Below are positions 23,896 through 32,654 of a DNA stretch of 64,000 nt, piece by piece. The notes beneath the pieces are model-generated. The model had not been told where the DNA came from and made no database searches. It worked only from the letters and a program-made list of their open reading frames with translations. Source of the DNA: a bacterium (GTDB taxonomy: Bacteria; Krumholzibacteriota; Krumholzibacteriia; LZORAL124-64-63); assembly GCA_016719645.1 (NCBI GenBank), contig JADJYS010000033.1, forward strand, positions 96,646-160,645, in the 5' to 3' direction. The position numbers and the translations under genes were made by a program. The stretch's first letter is position 1. Every line of letters begins with the position of its first letter.

Positions 23896-25921
23896 TCAGT
23901 TGAGGGCGGGTTCGGCTTCCGGCATCGCGGCCGCCTTGCGGATCTCCGCCAGGTTCCACCGCGCGTCCTCGTTCTGCGGGTCGCGGCGCAGCGTCTCCTC
24001 GAGCAAGGCGGCGGCCTCGTCGGCGCGGCCCTGCTCCCAGAGCGCGCAGGCCAGGCCGTTGGCGGCCGCGGGCTCGTCGGCGCGCCACTCCAGCACGTGG
24101 CGGAAGATCGCCTCGGCGTCGCCGGCGCGGCCGTCGCGGCACATCGCCTCGCCCTCGCGCAGGCGGCGGGCGAGGTCCTGGGCCGTGGGCTCGATCGCCG
24201 CCACGCCGCGGGCGCGCGGCAGCGGCTCGAAGTGCAGCACGGGGTGGAAGCCCGCCACGACGATGCTCTCGAGGTCGAACTTCTGCTCGTAGCCCACCGC
24301 CTGCGGGATGCGCCACTTCCGCTTGAACACGCCCCAGTTCCGCTCGAGGGAGGCGCGGTAGTCGACCTTCGCGGCGGCGAAGCTGCGGCTGCCGAAGTGG
24401 TGCACGAAGCAGTCGCGCGCGATCAGGCACTGGTAGCCGGCCAGGAACGCGCGCAGGCAGAAGTCGGTGTCCTCGAAGTTGCCGCGCCCGAAGCGCTCGT
24501 CCAGGCCGCCGATGCGCGCCAGCAGGTCGCGCTTGATCAGCATGCAGAAGCCGACCACCCACAGCGCCGGTTCGTCCTGCCCGCGGCACGAGTCGCCGTG
24601 CATCCGGGCGAAGAAGTCCAGGTCCTGCAGCGACTCCTGGTCGTAGCCCACCTGCGGCAGCTTCTGCGGCCCGGTGATGCTGTTGGTGACCGGGCCGACG
24701 ACGCCCGCCTGGGGGTGCTGCGCGGCGGCGATCAGCCGCTCGAGCCAGTCCGGGGTCACCACGACGTCGCTGTTGAGCAGGACCAGGTGGTCGCCGCGGG
24801 CGTGGGCCAGCCCCAGGTTGTTGCCGGCGGCGTAGCCCAGGTTCTCCTGGCTGTAGATGCCGTGGCAGCGCTCCTGGTGCGCGGTCAATTCGCGCAGCCA
24901 GTCGCCGGTGCCGTCGGTGCTGGCGTTGTCGACGAAGATGATCTCGTGGCGCGGGTCGGTGTGGGCCAGCAGCGAGGCGGCGCACTTCTGCGTGTACTCC
25001 AGGGCGTTGTGGCAGAGCACGATCACCGACGCGGTCTGCGACTCGGCCGGCCGCCGGGCGTCGTGCTCGAAGCTCAGGCGCGGCGGCGCGTACTGGCGCA
25101 GCCGGAAGTCGGGCGCGGCCACGGCCTTCCCTTCGAGGTCGCGGTAGTAGTCGGGCGTGATCCGACCCCGCCAGCGGCTGTTCAGCAGAGCGATGTTCTG
25201 GTCCACCTTCGTGAAGCGCTCCGGCCCGCTCTGGGACTCGTGGTGCACGACCACGCTCTCGGGCCGGTAGACCAGGCGCCAGCCGGCCTGCTCCAGCTTC
25301 AGGCAGAGGTCGACGTCCTCGTTGCCGTTCCAGTAGGCCTCGTCGAAGCCGCCGGCGGCCTCGAAGGCGTCGCGGCGCACCAGCAGGCAGGCCGCGGTCA
25401 GGCAGCGCACGACCATGGCCTTGTCGGCGGCCGGGGAGTCGGCGGGCTTGCCGTAGGCGAGGTGCTGCCCGCCCAGGCTCGGGCCCGCTGGGCGTATCGC
25501 CCTGCACCAGCGCGACGCCCGCGTGCTGCACGGTGCCGTCGGGGAACAGCAGCTTCGAGCCGACGGCCCCGACGTACGGGTCGTGGTCGAGCGTCCAGAT
25601 CAGGGGCTCCAGCCAGCCCTCGGTGACCTCGGTGTCGTTGTTCAGGAACAGCAGCAGCTCGCCGCGCGCGGCCGCCGCCCCCTGGTTGCAGGCCTTGGCG
25701 AACCCGACGTTGCGCGGGTTGAGCAGGGCCCGGATCTCGCCACGCTCGTGCAGGCTCCGCAGCCAGTCCGCGGAGCCGTCGGTCGATCCGTTGTCCACCA
25801 CGACGATCTCGACGCCGGCCGGGGTATGGCGGTGCAGCGCGTCGAGGCAGGCCTCGGTCAGCGCGCGCTTGTCGAACACGGGAATGACGATCGAGACACG
25901 ATTGGCGTGCAGGCCGGTCAT
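23896..25921 (-). CDS. Tandem family 2 glycosyltransferase with TPR tail, frameshifted
   Basis: One gene split by a single-base shift near 25478-25490 (CCC where CC restores GPSLGGQHLAYGKP). The first half begins MTGLHANRVSIVIPVFDKRAL and has VVDNGSTDGSADWLR, NVGFAKACNQ and LLFLNNDTEVTEGW, a GT-A domain. A second GT2 domain follows (SVIVLCHNALEYTQKCA, IIFVDNASTDGTGDW, NLGYAAGNNLGL, VLLNSDVVVTPDW). A TPR-like end closes it (GDAEAIFRHVLEWRADEPAAANG). Corrected length is about 675 residues. It resembles tandem transferases of surface glycan or flagellin glycosylation. ATG 25921 follows GGAGG. An AT-rich palindrome lies upstream. Confidence 0.82.
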
Positions 25922-26007
25922 GACTGCCTCCGGGATCGGGACGCTTCCAGGAATCCTGACGGATTCCGTTGAGCAATTCCCCGGCCACCCGCGTCCCCGT
26001 CACCTAT

Positions 26008-26046
26008 CCGGACTGAACATATAACTATATGAATATAAAACTCTTA
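26008..26046 (-). promoter_or_regulatory. AT-rich promoter region with palindrome upstream of the glycosyltransferase
   Basis: An AT island in very GC-rich DNA. It contains the perfect palindrome CATATA-AC-TATATG (26018-26031), operator-like, about 100 bp upstream of the minus-strand gene at 25921. No clear -35/-10 pair could be fixed. Confidence 0.4.
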
Positions 26047-26126
26047 TGGGGACGGCGCCTCATGCGCCGCCGGCCGTTTCCACTTCCCCCGCCCGGGTTC
26101 TGACCACACCCTGGCCCGATTCCCCC

Positions 26127-26380
26127 CGCCCATCGGCGGTTCCGGTCTCTTCACGCCCGCCCTGGGACGACGGACGCCGCCCGGGATCGATCGACAGCCT
26201 GCCGACGGCGGCGTCGTGCAGGCCCCTGCGCCAGGAGGGCGCAGGGGCCGAAACGTCGAGCCCTCCGGTCACACGAGGTGACCGGAGGGCGTCCGCCGTC
26301 GGCAGGCTGTCGATCGATCCCGGGCGATGTCTCGTCATCTCCAGAGCGGGCCGTGAAGATCAGGGACTACCGATCGCGCG
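26127..26380 (+). repeat. Structured intergenic element, copy 2
   Basis: A long stem: about 27 bp perfect (CGGGATCGATCGACAGCCTG and onward through CCGACGGC, 26182-26209 with 26296-26322), with a further imperfect 45 or so bp outside it reaching the stop codon of the S41 protease gene (26367). It encloses a core like copy 1: GGCCCCTGCGCC-AGGA-GGGCGCAGGGGCC, GAAACGTCGA and a hairpin with the loop ACGAG (GTCAC-ACGAG-GTGAC). Here the small helix is CGU/ACG rather than CCU/AGG, a compensatory change. The intergenic stretch 25922-26366 holds this element and the AT-rich promoter and no gene. Confidence 0.7.
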
Positions 26381-29300
26381 GGAACGCCGGCGCCGCCGGC
26401 AGCTCCCGTCTTTCCTTCATCGCCGCCAGCACCTCCGCCACCGCCCGCTCCAGCTGCGGGTCGCGCCCGCGGTTGACCTCCTCGGGCAGGTTCTCCACCA
26501 CGATGTCGGGGTCGACGCCGTGGTTCTCGACGTCCCACGCGCCCTCGAGGTTGAAGAGCCCGAACTCGGGGAAGGTCACCAGACCGCCGTCCATCAGCGG
26601 GATCCGGCTGCTGATGCCGATCAGGCCGCCCCAGGTGCGGGTGCCCACGACCTTGCCGAGGCCGTACTTCTTGAAGTAGTAGGGCAGGGCGTCGCCGCCC
26701 GAGCCGGCGTGCGAGTTGCTGACCATGACCAGGGGGCCGTTGAAGGCCGTGCCCGGCGTGCGCCACTCCCGGCCGTAGCGGGGCTTCCAGAGGTTGAGGA
26801 AGTCCTGGCCCAGGATGTTCAGCAGGAAGTCCGGGACGAAGCCGCCGCTGTTGAAGCGCTCGTCGATGATCAGGCCCTCCAGCCGGACCTGCGGGTAGTA
26901 GGCCTGGGCGAAGGCCTGCACGCCGTCGACCGCGGTGTCGGGCAGGTGGAGGTAGCCGACCTTGCCGCCCGTCAGCTCGGCCACCCTGCGGCGGTTGCCT
27001 TCGACCCACCGGACGTAGCGCAGCCCCGACTCCGAGGCGATCGGCAGGACGGCGACCTCGCGCTCCTCGCCGCCGGGCTTGTCGGCCACCGTCAGCACCG
27101 TGCGCGCGTCGACCTTGTTCTCGAACAGGGCGTAGGGGTTCGTGGGGGCCTGCAGCGGCTTGCCGTCGACCGCCAGCAGGTAGTCGCCCTCGCGCACGTC
27201 GATGCCCGGGCCGGACAGGGGCGTGCGCTGGTCCTCGTTCCAGTCGCGCTCGGTCAGGATGTTGACCAGGCGGTAGCGGCCCGACGCGGCGTCGAGGCGG
27301 AAGTCCGCGCCCAGCAGCCCGACGCCCACCGGCTTGGCCTTCGGGGCCTCGTCGCTGCCGTTGACGTAGGCGTGGCCCGCGCCCAGCTCGCCGATGAGTT
27401 CGCCCAGCACGTAGTCCAGGTCGCGGCGGTCGGTCACGTAGGGGACCAGCTGGCCGTAGCGCTCGTGCATGTGGTCCCAGTCGACGCCGTGCATGCCCGG
27501 GTCGTAGAAGAAGTCGCTCTCGAGCCGCCAGGCGTCGTGGAACATCTGCCGCCACTCGGCGCGGGGGTCGCTGCGGGCCTTCAGCTCCGCGACGCGCAGC
27601 GGCTTCTCGGCCGGTTTCTGGTCGGCGGCCGCGGCGACGATGCCGTAGGTCTTGCCGTCCCGGTAGAGGAGCTTCTCGCCCTTGGCGTCCAGCTCGAAGC
27701 CGTCGGCCTTGGCCAGCACGGTCTCGGCCTCGCGCTTCTCCAGGTCGAAGACCATGATCTGGCTGTCGTCGCCGTCCGTCCCGGCCTGCAGGTAGAACAG
27801 CTTGCCGGCGGCCGCGGCCAGGCCGCGGTAGTCGCCGGGCGGCACGTCCAGGGCGACGATGCGGTTGCCGAGGCCCTCGAGGTCGATGACCGTGGGCTCG
27901 ACCTTCGCCTCGTCGTCGTCCTTCTCTCCGCCGTCCTTCTTGTCTCCGTCCCCCTTCTTGGCGTCCTCGGCCTCGTCCTTCCCGTCCTGCTCGCCTTCGA
28001 CGGCGACCTCGTCGCTCTCGGGCGGGAAGGGGTGGGGCGCGTCGGCCTGCAGGGTCGTCAGGTACAGGCAGGTCGTCTCGCTCCACAGGGGGACCTGGTC
28101 GTAGGGGCCGAAGCGGGGCTGGAAGCTGCGCTCCGAGGCGAAGTACAGGTACTTCCCGTCGGGGGAGAAGGTCGGCGACGTGTCGTCGGTCATCGACGTG
28201 GTCACGCGGCTGCGCGATCCGTCCTTGGTGTCGAAGAGGAAGATCGAGGAGAACTCGTTGTCCTCGGCCTCGGCGAAGGCCACCCAGCGGCTGTCGGGGC
28301 TCCACTGCGCGTCGAAGCTGCGCTCGGTGGGGCTGCGGCCGATCTCGTGCTGCGCGCCCGACTCGGCGTCCACCCACCGCAGCATCATGGCCGCGTCGTA
28401 GGTCAGCAGCTTGCGGCTGTCGGGCGACCAGTTCAGGCCGACGTAGTAGGTGCCGCTGCCCGAGGTCAGCCGGCGCTCCTCGCCGCTGCCGTCGCCGCGG
28501 CGCAGGGTCAGCTCGTACTCGCCGCTGGCGTCGCCGAAGTAGGCGATCCACTTGCCGTCCGGCGACCAGGCGGGCAGGATCTCGTTCACCGCGGGCGTGC
28601 CGGTGAGGTTGCGCACGTCGCCCTTCTCCGCCGGGACGGTGAAGATCTCGCCGCGGGCCGCGAAGACCGCGCGCTGCGCGTCGGGTCCGAGGCCGGAGCC
28701 GGTGATGCGGCCCGACGCCTCCACGAAGGCCGGCCGCGTGCGGAAGAAGTCGTCGTGCAGGGCCACCGTCACCTTGCGCGACTTGCCGGTCGCGAGGTCC
28801 AGCACGTGCAGCCAGCCGCCGTTCTCGTAGACGATGGCGCCGTCGCCGAGGCTGGGCTCCTTGACGTCGTACTCGTCGTGGTCGGTCACCTGCCGGAAGC
28901 CGCCGCCGACGGTGTCGAAGGCCCAGATCTGCAGGCGCCCGGTGCGGTCGCTCGTGAAGTAGATCGTGTCCCCGTGCCACATCGGGTAGTTCTCGGCGCC
29001 GGGCCAGTCGGTGATGCGGGTCGTGGTGTCCTTGTCGAAGTCGTGGATCCAGAGGTCCTGGGCCATGCCGCCCCGGTAGCGCTTCCAGGTGCGGTTCTCC
29101 GCGGTGATGCGGTTGTAGGCGAGGCGCCGGCCGTCGGGCGACCAGCTGGACAGGCCGCCCTCGGGCAGGGGCAGCATCTGCGGCAGGCCGCCCTCGAGCG
29201 GCACCGTCCACAGCTGCTGCTCGCGCAGGGTGAAGCTGGTGCGCGAGCTCTGGAAGAGCACCGCCTTGCCGTCGGGCTGCCAGCCCAGGACCCGGTCCCA

Positions 29301-29636
29301 CAGCGGGTGCCAGGTCAGGCGCCGGGGCTCGCCGCCGGCGGCGGGGATCACGTAGACGTCCCGGTTGCCGTCGTAGTCGCCCGAGAACGCGATCCACTTG
29401 CCGTCCGGGGAGAACTTGGGCTGCGACTCGAAGCCGACGTGGGAGGTGAGCCGGCGGGCCTCGCCGCCCGCGGCCGGCACCGTCCACAGGTCGCCGCCCT
29501 GGACGAACACGATGGTGTCGCCGTGGAGGTCGGGGTTGCGCAGCAGGCGCATGTCCTGCGCGTCGAACTCGGCGGCGGCGGCCAGCCCCGCCGCGAGCAG
29601 GATCAGGACGGCCAGGGGCCAGGAACGCATGCTCAT
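26367..29636 (-). CDS. Tricorn-like S41 protease with WD40-like propeller
   Basis: A 1089-residue secreted or periplasmic protease. A signal peptide (residues 4-22, ending AAAAEF) is followed by PD40/WD40-like beta-propeller repeats with many SPDGKWIAF-type blades (about residues 30-500). An acidic low-complexity insert lies around 540-590 (KDEAEDAKKGDGDKKDGGEK). Then come a tricorn core, a PDZ domain (LSGPGIDVREGDYLLAVDGK) and an S41 domain with the nucleophile in SNSHAGSGGDALPYY and GTRTWGGLIG. Tricorn degrades peptides released by larger proteases; exported bacterial forms are common in FCB phyla. ATG 29636 follows GGAGTGATC. Confidence 0.92.
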   Translation of the reverse strand: MSMRSWPLAVLILLAAGLAAAAEFDAQDMRLLRNPDLHGDTIVFVQGGDLWTVPAAGGEARRLTSHVGFESQPKFSPDGKWIAFSGDYDGNRDVYVIPAAGGEPRRLTWHPLWDRVLGWQPDGKAVLFQSSRTSFTLREQQLWTVPLEGGLPQMLPLPEGGLSSWSPDGRRLAYNRITAENRTWKRYRGGMAQDLWIHDFDKDTTTRITDWPGAENYPMWHGDTIYFTSDRTGRLQIWAFDTVGGGFRQVTDHDEYDVKEPSLGDGAIVYENGGWLHVLDLATGKSRKVTVALHDDFFRTRPAFVEASGRITGSGLGPDAQRAVFAARGEIFTVPAEKGDVRNLTGTPAVNEILPAWSPDGKWIAYFGDASGEYELTLRRGDGSGEERRLTSGSGTYYVGLNWSPDSRKLLTYDAAMMLRWVDAESGAQHEIGRSPTERSFDAQWSPDSRWVAFAEAEDNEFSSIFLFDTKDGSRSRVTTSMTDDTSPTFSPDGKYLYFASERSFQPRFGPYDQVPLWSETTCLYLTTLQADAPHPFPPESDEVAVEGEQDGKDEAEDAKKGDGDKKDGGEKDDDEAKVEPTVIDLEGLGNRIVALDVPPGDYRGLAAAAGKLFYLQAGTDGDDSQIMVFDLEKREAETVLAKADGFELDAKGEKLLYRDGKTYGIVAAAADQKPAEKPLRVAELKARSDPRAEWRQMFHDAWRLESDFFYDPGMHGVDWDHMHERYGQLVPYVTDRRDLDYVLGELIGELGAGHAYVNGSDEAPKAKPVGVGLLGADFRLDAASGRYRLVNILTERDWNEDQRTPLSGPGIDVREGDYLLAVDGKPLQAPTNPYALFENKVDARTVLTVADKPGGEEREVAVLPIASESGLRYVRWVEGNRRRVAELTGGKVGYLHLPDTAVDGVQAFAQAYYPQVRLEGLIIDERFNSGGFVPDFLLNILGQDFLNLWKPRYGREWRTPGTAFNGPLVMVSNSHAGSGGDALPYYFKKYGLGKVVGTRTWGGLIGISSRIPLMDGGLVTFPEFGLFNLEGAWDVENHGVDPDIVVENLPEEVNRGRDPQLERAVAEVLAAMKERRELPAAPAFPRDR

Positions 29637-29700
29637 GATCACTCCTCGGGGATCCGGATCGGGGGGAGTCGCGGGGCGGCCCAACCACTTGACAACGACG

Positions 29701-29733
29701 AAGCGGGCGGATTGTTGCACAATCCGCCCGCTT
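29701..29733 (-). terminator. Terminator after the D,D-carboxypeptidase gene
   Basis: A perfect 15-bp stem AAGCGGGCGGATTGT / ACAATCCGCCCGCTT with a 3-nt loop lies 24 bp past the dacA-type gene stop and before the tricorn gene on the same strand. It therefore probably separates the two transcripts. Confidence 0.65.
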
Positions 29734-29757
29734 GCAGAAACCTCGCTCCGCCCCGGA

Positions 29758-30885
29758 TCAGCGCTTGAAAACCCGGTCCCAGAAGCTCCCCTTGACCACG
29801 GCGGCGGACAGGGCGATCGGCACCTCGCCCAGGGGCTTGCCGTCCAGCTCCGCGACGGCCTTGCCGATCACGGTGCCGGCGGCCGCCGGCGCCTCGATGC
29901 GGTCCGGCAGCTCGTAGCGCAGGGTCACGTCGCCGGCCCGGGCCTTGCGGACGCCGACCTCCAGGGGCTGGGTGAAGACCAGCCCGGCGGTCTTGAGCTT
30001 GCCGCCCTTGACCGGGATCTGGCGGGGGCAGGAGTCGCCGGCGGCCGGCACGAGCTTCACCGGCGAGTACTCCGTGAAGCCGCGGGCCAGCAGGCGGCTG
30101 GTCTCGCTGCCGCGGGCGGCGTTGGTCTTGGCGCCCATGACCACCGAGATCAGGCGCACGCCCTTCTGGGTGGCGGCCGCGGTGAGGCAGAAGCCGGCCT
30201 CGACGGTGTAGCCGGTCTTGATGCCCTCCAGGCCGCGCAGCTTGCCGACCAGGGGGTTGGGGTTGCGCAGCAGGAACTGGCCGTTGCGGAAGGGCACCTG
30301 GTCCATCACGGCCCAGGCCAGCGACTCCGGGTGGCGGCAGATCTCGCGCCCGAGCAGGGCCATGTCGTGGGCCGAGGAGAGGTCGCTCGACTGGCCGCGG
30401 GCCGGCGGCAGGCCGTGCACGCTGTGGAACACGGTGTCGCGCATGCCGAGCTCGCGGGCGCGGGCGTTCATCAGCACGACGAAGGCGTCGTCGGTGCCGG
30501 CGACGTGCTCGGCCAGGGCGACGCCGGCGTCGTTGCCCGAGTGGATCGCCAGCGCCATCAGCAGGTCGCGGACCGTGAAGGTCTCGCCCTCCTTGAGGTA
30601 GACCTGCGAGCCGCCGATGCGGCTGGCCCGCGCGGACACCGTCACGATGTCGTCGAGCGACAGCTCGCCGCGCGCGGCGTGCTCCAGCACCACCAGCTCG
30701 GTCATCATCTTGACCATCGACGCGGGCGCGAGCCGGGCGTGCTCGTTCTCGGCGAAGAGGATCTCGCCGCTGCGCTCTTCCATGACGATGGCGGCGGAGT
30801 AGGCGCCGGTCAGGGCGGCGGCGGCGGCGGGAAGCAGGAAGGTGACGGTCAGCAGGGCGGCGATCCGGGCATCCATCCGTGGCAT
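29758..30885 (-). CDS. dacA: D-alanyl-D-alanine carboxypeptidase (PBP5/6 family)
   Basis: A 375-residue penicillin-binding protein. A signal peptide (residues 7-26) precedes the S11 domain: nucleophile motif SMVK (S56, K59), SGN (in AIHSGNDAGVAL) and KTG (GIKTGYTVEAGFCL). The C-terminal beta domain (PVKGGKLKTAGLVFTQPLEV, VTLRYELPDRIEAP) is typical of PBP5. It trims the terminal D-Ala from peptidoglycan pentapeptides in the periplasm. No obvious amphipathic membrane-anchoring helix is seen at the end (FWDRVFKR is short). Start ATG 30885 follows GAGGATCG. It has a strong promoter upstream and a terminator downstream. Confidence 0.93.
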   Translation of the reverse strand: MPRMDARIAALLTVTFLLPAAAAALTGAYSAAIVMEERSGEILFAENEHARLAPASMVKMMTELVVLEHAARGELSLDDIVTVSARASRIGGSQVYLKEGETFTVRDLLMALAIHSGNDAGVALAEHVAGTDDAFVVLMNARARELGMRDTVFHSVHGLPPARGQSSDLSSAHDMALLGREICRHPESLAWAVMDQVPFRNGQFLLRNPNPLVGKLRGLEGIKTGYTVEAGFCLTAAATQKGVRLISVVMGAKTNAARGSETSRLLARGFTEYSPVKLVPAAGDSCPRQIPVKGGKLKTAGLVFTQPLEVGVRKARAGDVTLRYELPDRIEAPAAAGTVIGKAVAELDGKPLGEVPIALSAAVVKGSFWDRVFKR

Positions 30886-30944
30886 GGCGATCCTCGCGCG
30901 TCGGGGGTGTGAAGTCGGGGCGTCCGTCCGTGGACCCCGCGCGC

Positions 30945-30974
30945 AAGTTATCCGGACGCCGGCGCGGATGTCAA
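30945..30974 (-). promoter_or_regulatory. dacA promoter
   Basis: On the minus strand a perfect TTGACA (30969-30974) is followed after 17 bp by ATAACT (30946-30951), or after 18 bp by TAACTT. This is a strong housekeeping-type promoter about 60 bp before the start. Confidence 0.65.
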
Positions 30975-31115
30975 GGAGCCGCGAACCGGAACGGTGAACT
31001 TCTTCCCGCCGGCTCCGTAAGGACCGCGGATGCGGCTGCGTTCTTGCTTTCGCCGCCGGATTGGGCTGGAATGCAGGCGGGTCCCGGGCGGGCCCGGCAA
31101 GGCGAAGGAGCGGTC

Positions 31116-32633
31116 ATGCGGTTCGGCTGGTACATCGCGGCGTCGCTGGCGGCCGGTCTCGCCGCCGGCTGCGGGCACGCGCCGGCGCCGCCCCTGCGCT
31201 ACGACGACGCCTGGCGCTGCGAGGCGCCCGCCGACTCCCTGGGCTACGCGGAGGTCCTCGCCCTGTCGCCCGCCGCCCGCGAGCAGCGGCGCGACGCGGC
31301 GGCGTCCTGGCGGCGGCGCGCCGCGGCGACCCGCGACGACGCGGAACGGCTGCGCGCCCTGGTGACGGCGGCCGCGCTCGCCCCGGACGTGCCCGACCAC
31401 GGGTTCGCCCTGGCCGAGGCCGCCGGCCGCGTCGGCGACGCCCAGCGCGCCCTGGCGGCCCTGGACGCCGTCGAGGCGTCGCTCGGGGAACTGCCGGCCG
31501 CCGAACGCCGCGCGGCCCGGCTGCGGCTGGCCCTGGCGCGGGGCTGGCTGCACCGCGACCGCGGCCGCTGGACGCTGGCCCACGCCTGGGCCGACAGCGC
31601 CGCGCGGATCTCGCCCGCCGAGCGCGAGGTGCGCCTGCTGCTGGGCCTGTGCCGGGCCGGGCACGGGGACCTGCGGGGCGCCTACAACATCTCGCGCGAC
31701 ATCGAGACCAAGGAGTACTTCCGCTTCGAGTGGCGCTGGATCCGGGGCGTCGCCGAACTGGCCCGCGGCGACGCCGCGAACGCGTACCACTGGCTGCGCG
31801 ACACGCGGCCCGAGGCACCCTGGTCGGCCCGCTTCCACCGCGACCTGGCCCTGGCCTGCGAGCGCGTGGGCGATCCGGTGGAGGCCCGCCGCTTCTTCAC
31901 CTACAGCTACGATGCGCTAGGGCTCGGCCCGGGCACCTGTCCGGGGCCGGTCGACGTCCTGCTCGACGTGGGCCGCGCGAAGCCCGAATCCCGCCCCGTC
32001 TGGATCGCCTTCGGCCGCCTGCTGGCGGCGGGCTCGCCCTACGGCTGGGCCCTGGCGACCTGCGACAGCTTCGCGGCGGCGGCGGTCCCCGCCGCCCGGG
32101 TCGCCTGGGCCGACCGCGCCGTCGACGCGCTCGGCGTCTGCATCCGCAGCGACGACCACCAGGAGCCGTGCCGGATCCGGCGCGGCCTGCTGTACGCCGA
32201 GATCGGCGCCGACGATCTCGCCCTGGAGGACCTCGGCCGCGTCGTGGCCGACCGGCAGGAGCGGGGGGAAGGCGGGGGGGATCTCGCGGCCCCCTACGGC
32301 CGGCTGCTGAACCGCGCCGGCAGGGTCGAGGCGGCGGAGGCCTGGCTGCGCGAGGCGCTGCTCGCGTCGCCGGAGCAGGCGGAGGTCTGGAGCGACCTGG
32401 GCTACGCCCTGATCATGACCGGCCGCGTGGCGGAGGGCCGGGAAGCGCTGGACCGCGCCCTCGCCCTGGACCCGGGCCTGGCGGCCGCCTGGTACAACCG
32501 CGGGCTGCACTTCTACCAGGCCCGGCGCTGGCGCGAGGCGGCGGACGATTTCGCCCGCGCCCTGGAACTCGCGCCCGACAACCCCGACATCCCGCCCCTG
32601 CTGCAGCAGGCCCGCGCCCGCGCCCGGCAGTGA
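31116..32633 (+). CDS. TPR-repeat lipoprotein
   Basis: A 505-residue protein with an SPase II signal (GLAAGC, cysteine 19), so it is anchored in the inner or outer membrane. The N-terminal two-thirds is alanine/arginine-rich helical solenoid; the end has clear TPR units (AEVWSDLGYALIMTGRVAEG, LAAAWYNRGLHFYQARRWREA, DFARALELAPDNPDI). TPR proteins act as interaction scaffolds. AAGGAG precedes ATG 31116. It is divergent from dacA and converges with the SNF transporter gene 21 bp away. Partner unknown. Confidence 0.8.
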   Translation: MRFGWYIAASLAAGLAAGCGHAPAPPLRYDDAWRCEAPADSLGYAEVLALSPAAREQRRDAAASWRRRAAATRDDAERLRALVTAAALAPDVPDHGFALAEAAGRVGDAQRALAALDAVEASLGELPAAERRAARLRLALARGWLHRDRGRWTLAHAWADSAARISPAEREVRLLLGLCRAGHGDLRGAYNISRDIETKEYFRFEWRWIRGVAELARGDAANAYHWLRDTRPEAPWSARFHRDLALACERVGDPVEARRFFTYSYDALGLGPGTCPGPVDVLLDVGRAKPESRPVWIAFGRLLAAGSPYGWALATCDSFAAAAVPAARVAWADRAVDALGVCIRSDDHQEPCRIRRGLLYAEIGADDLALEDLGRVVADRQERGEGGGDLAAPYGRLLNRAGRVEAAEAWLREALLASPEQAEVWSDLGYALIMTGRVAEGREALDRALALDPGLAAAWYNRGLHFYQARRWREAADDFARALELAPDNPDIPPLLQQARARARQ

Positions 32634-32654
32634 ACCCGGGCGCGGGCCCGGCGG

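Noticed and set aside
26046..29768. 1240-codon plus-strand frame over the tricorn gene
   Set aside because: It lies opposite a clear S41 protease with conserved motifs, and its own translation is a GC-shadow.
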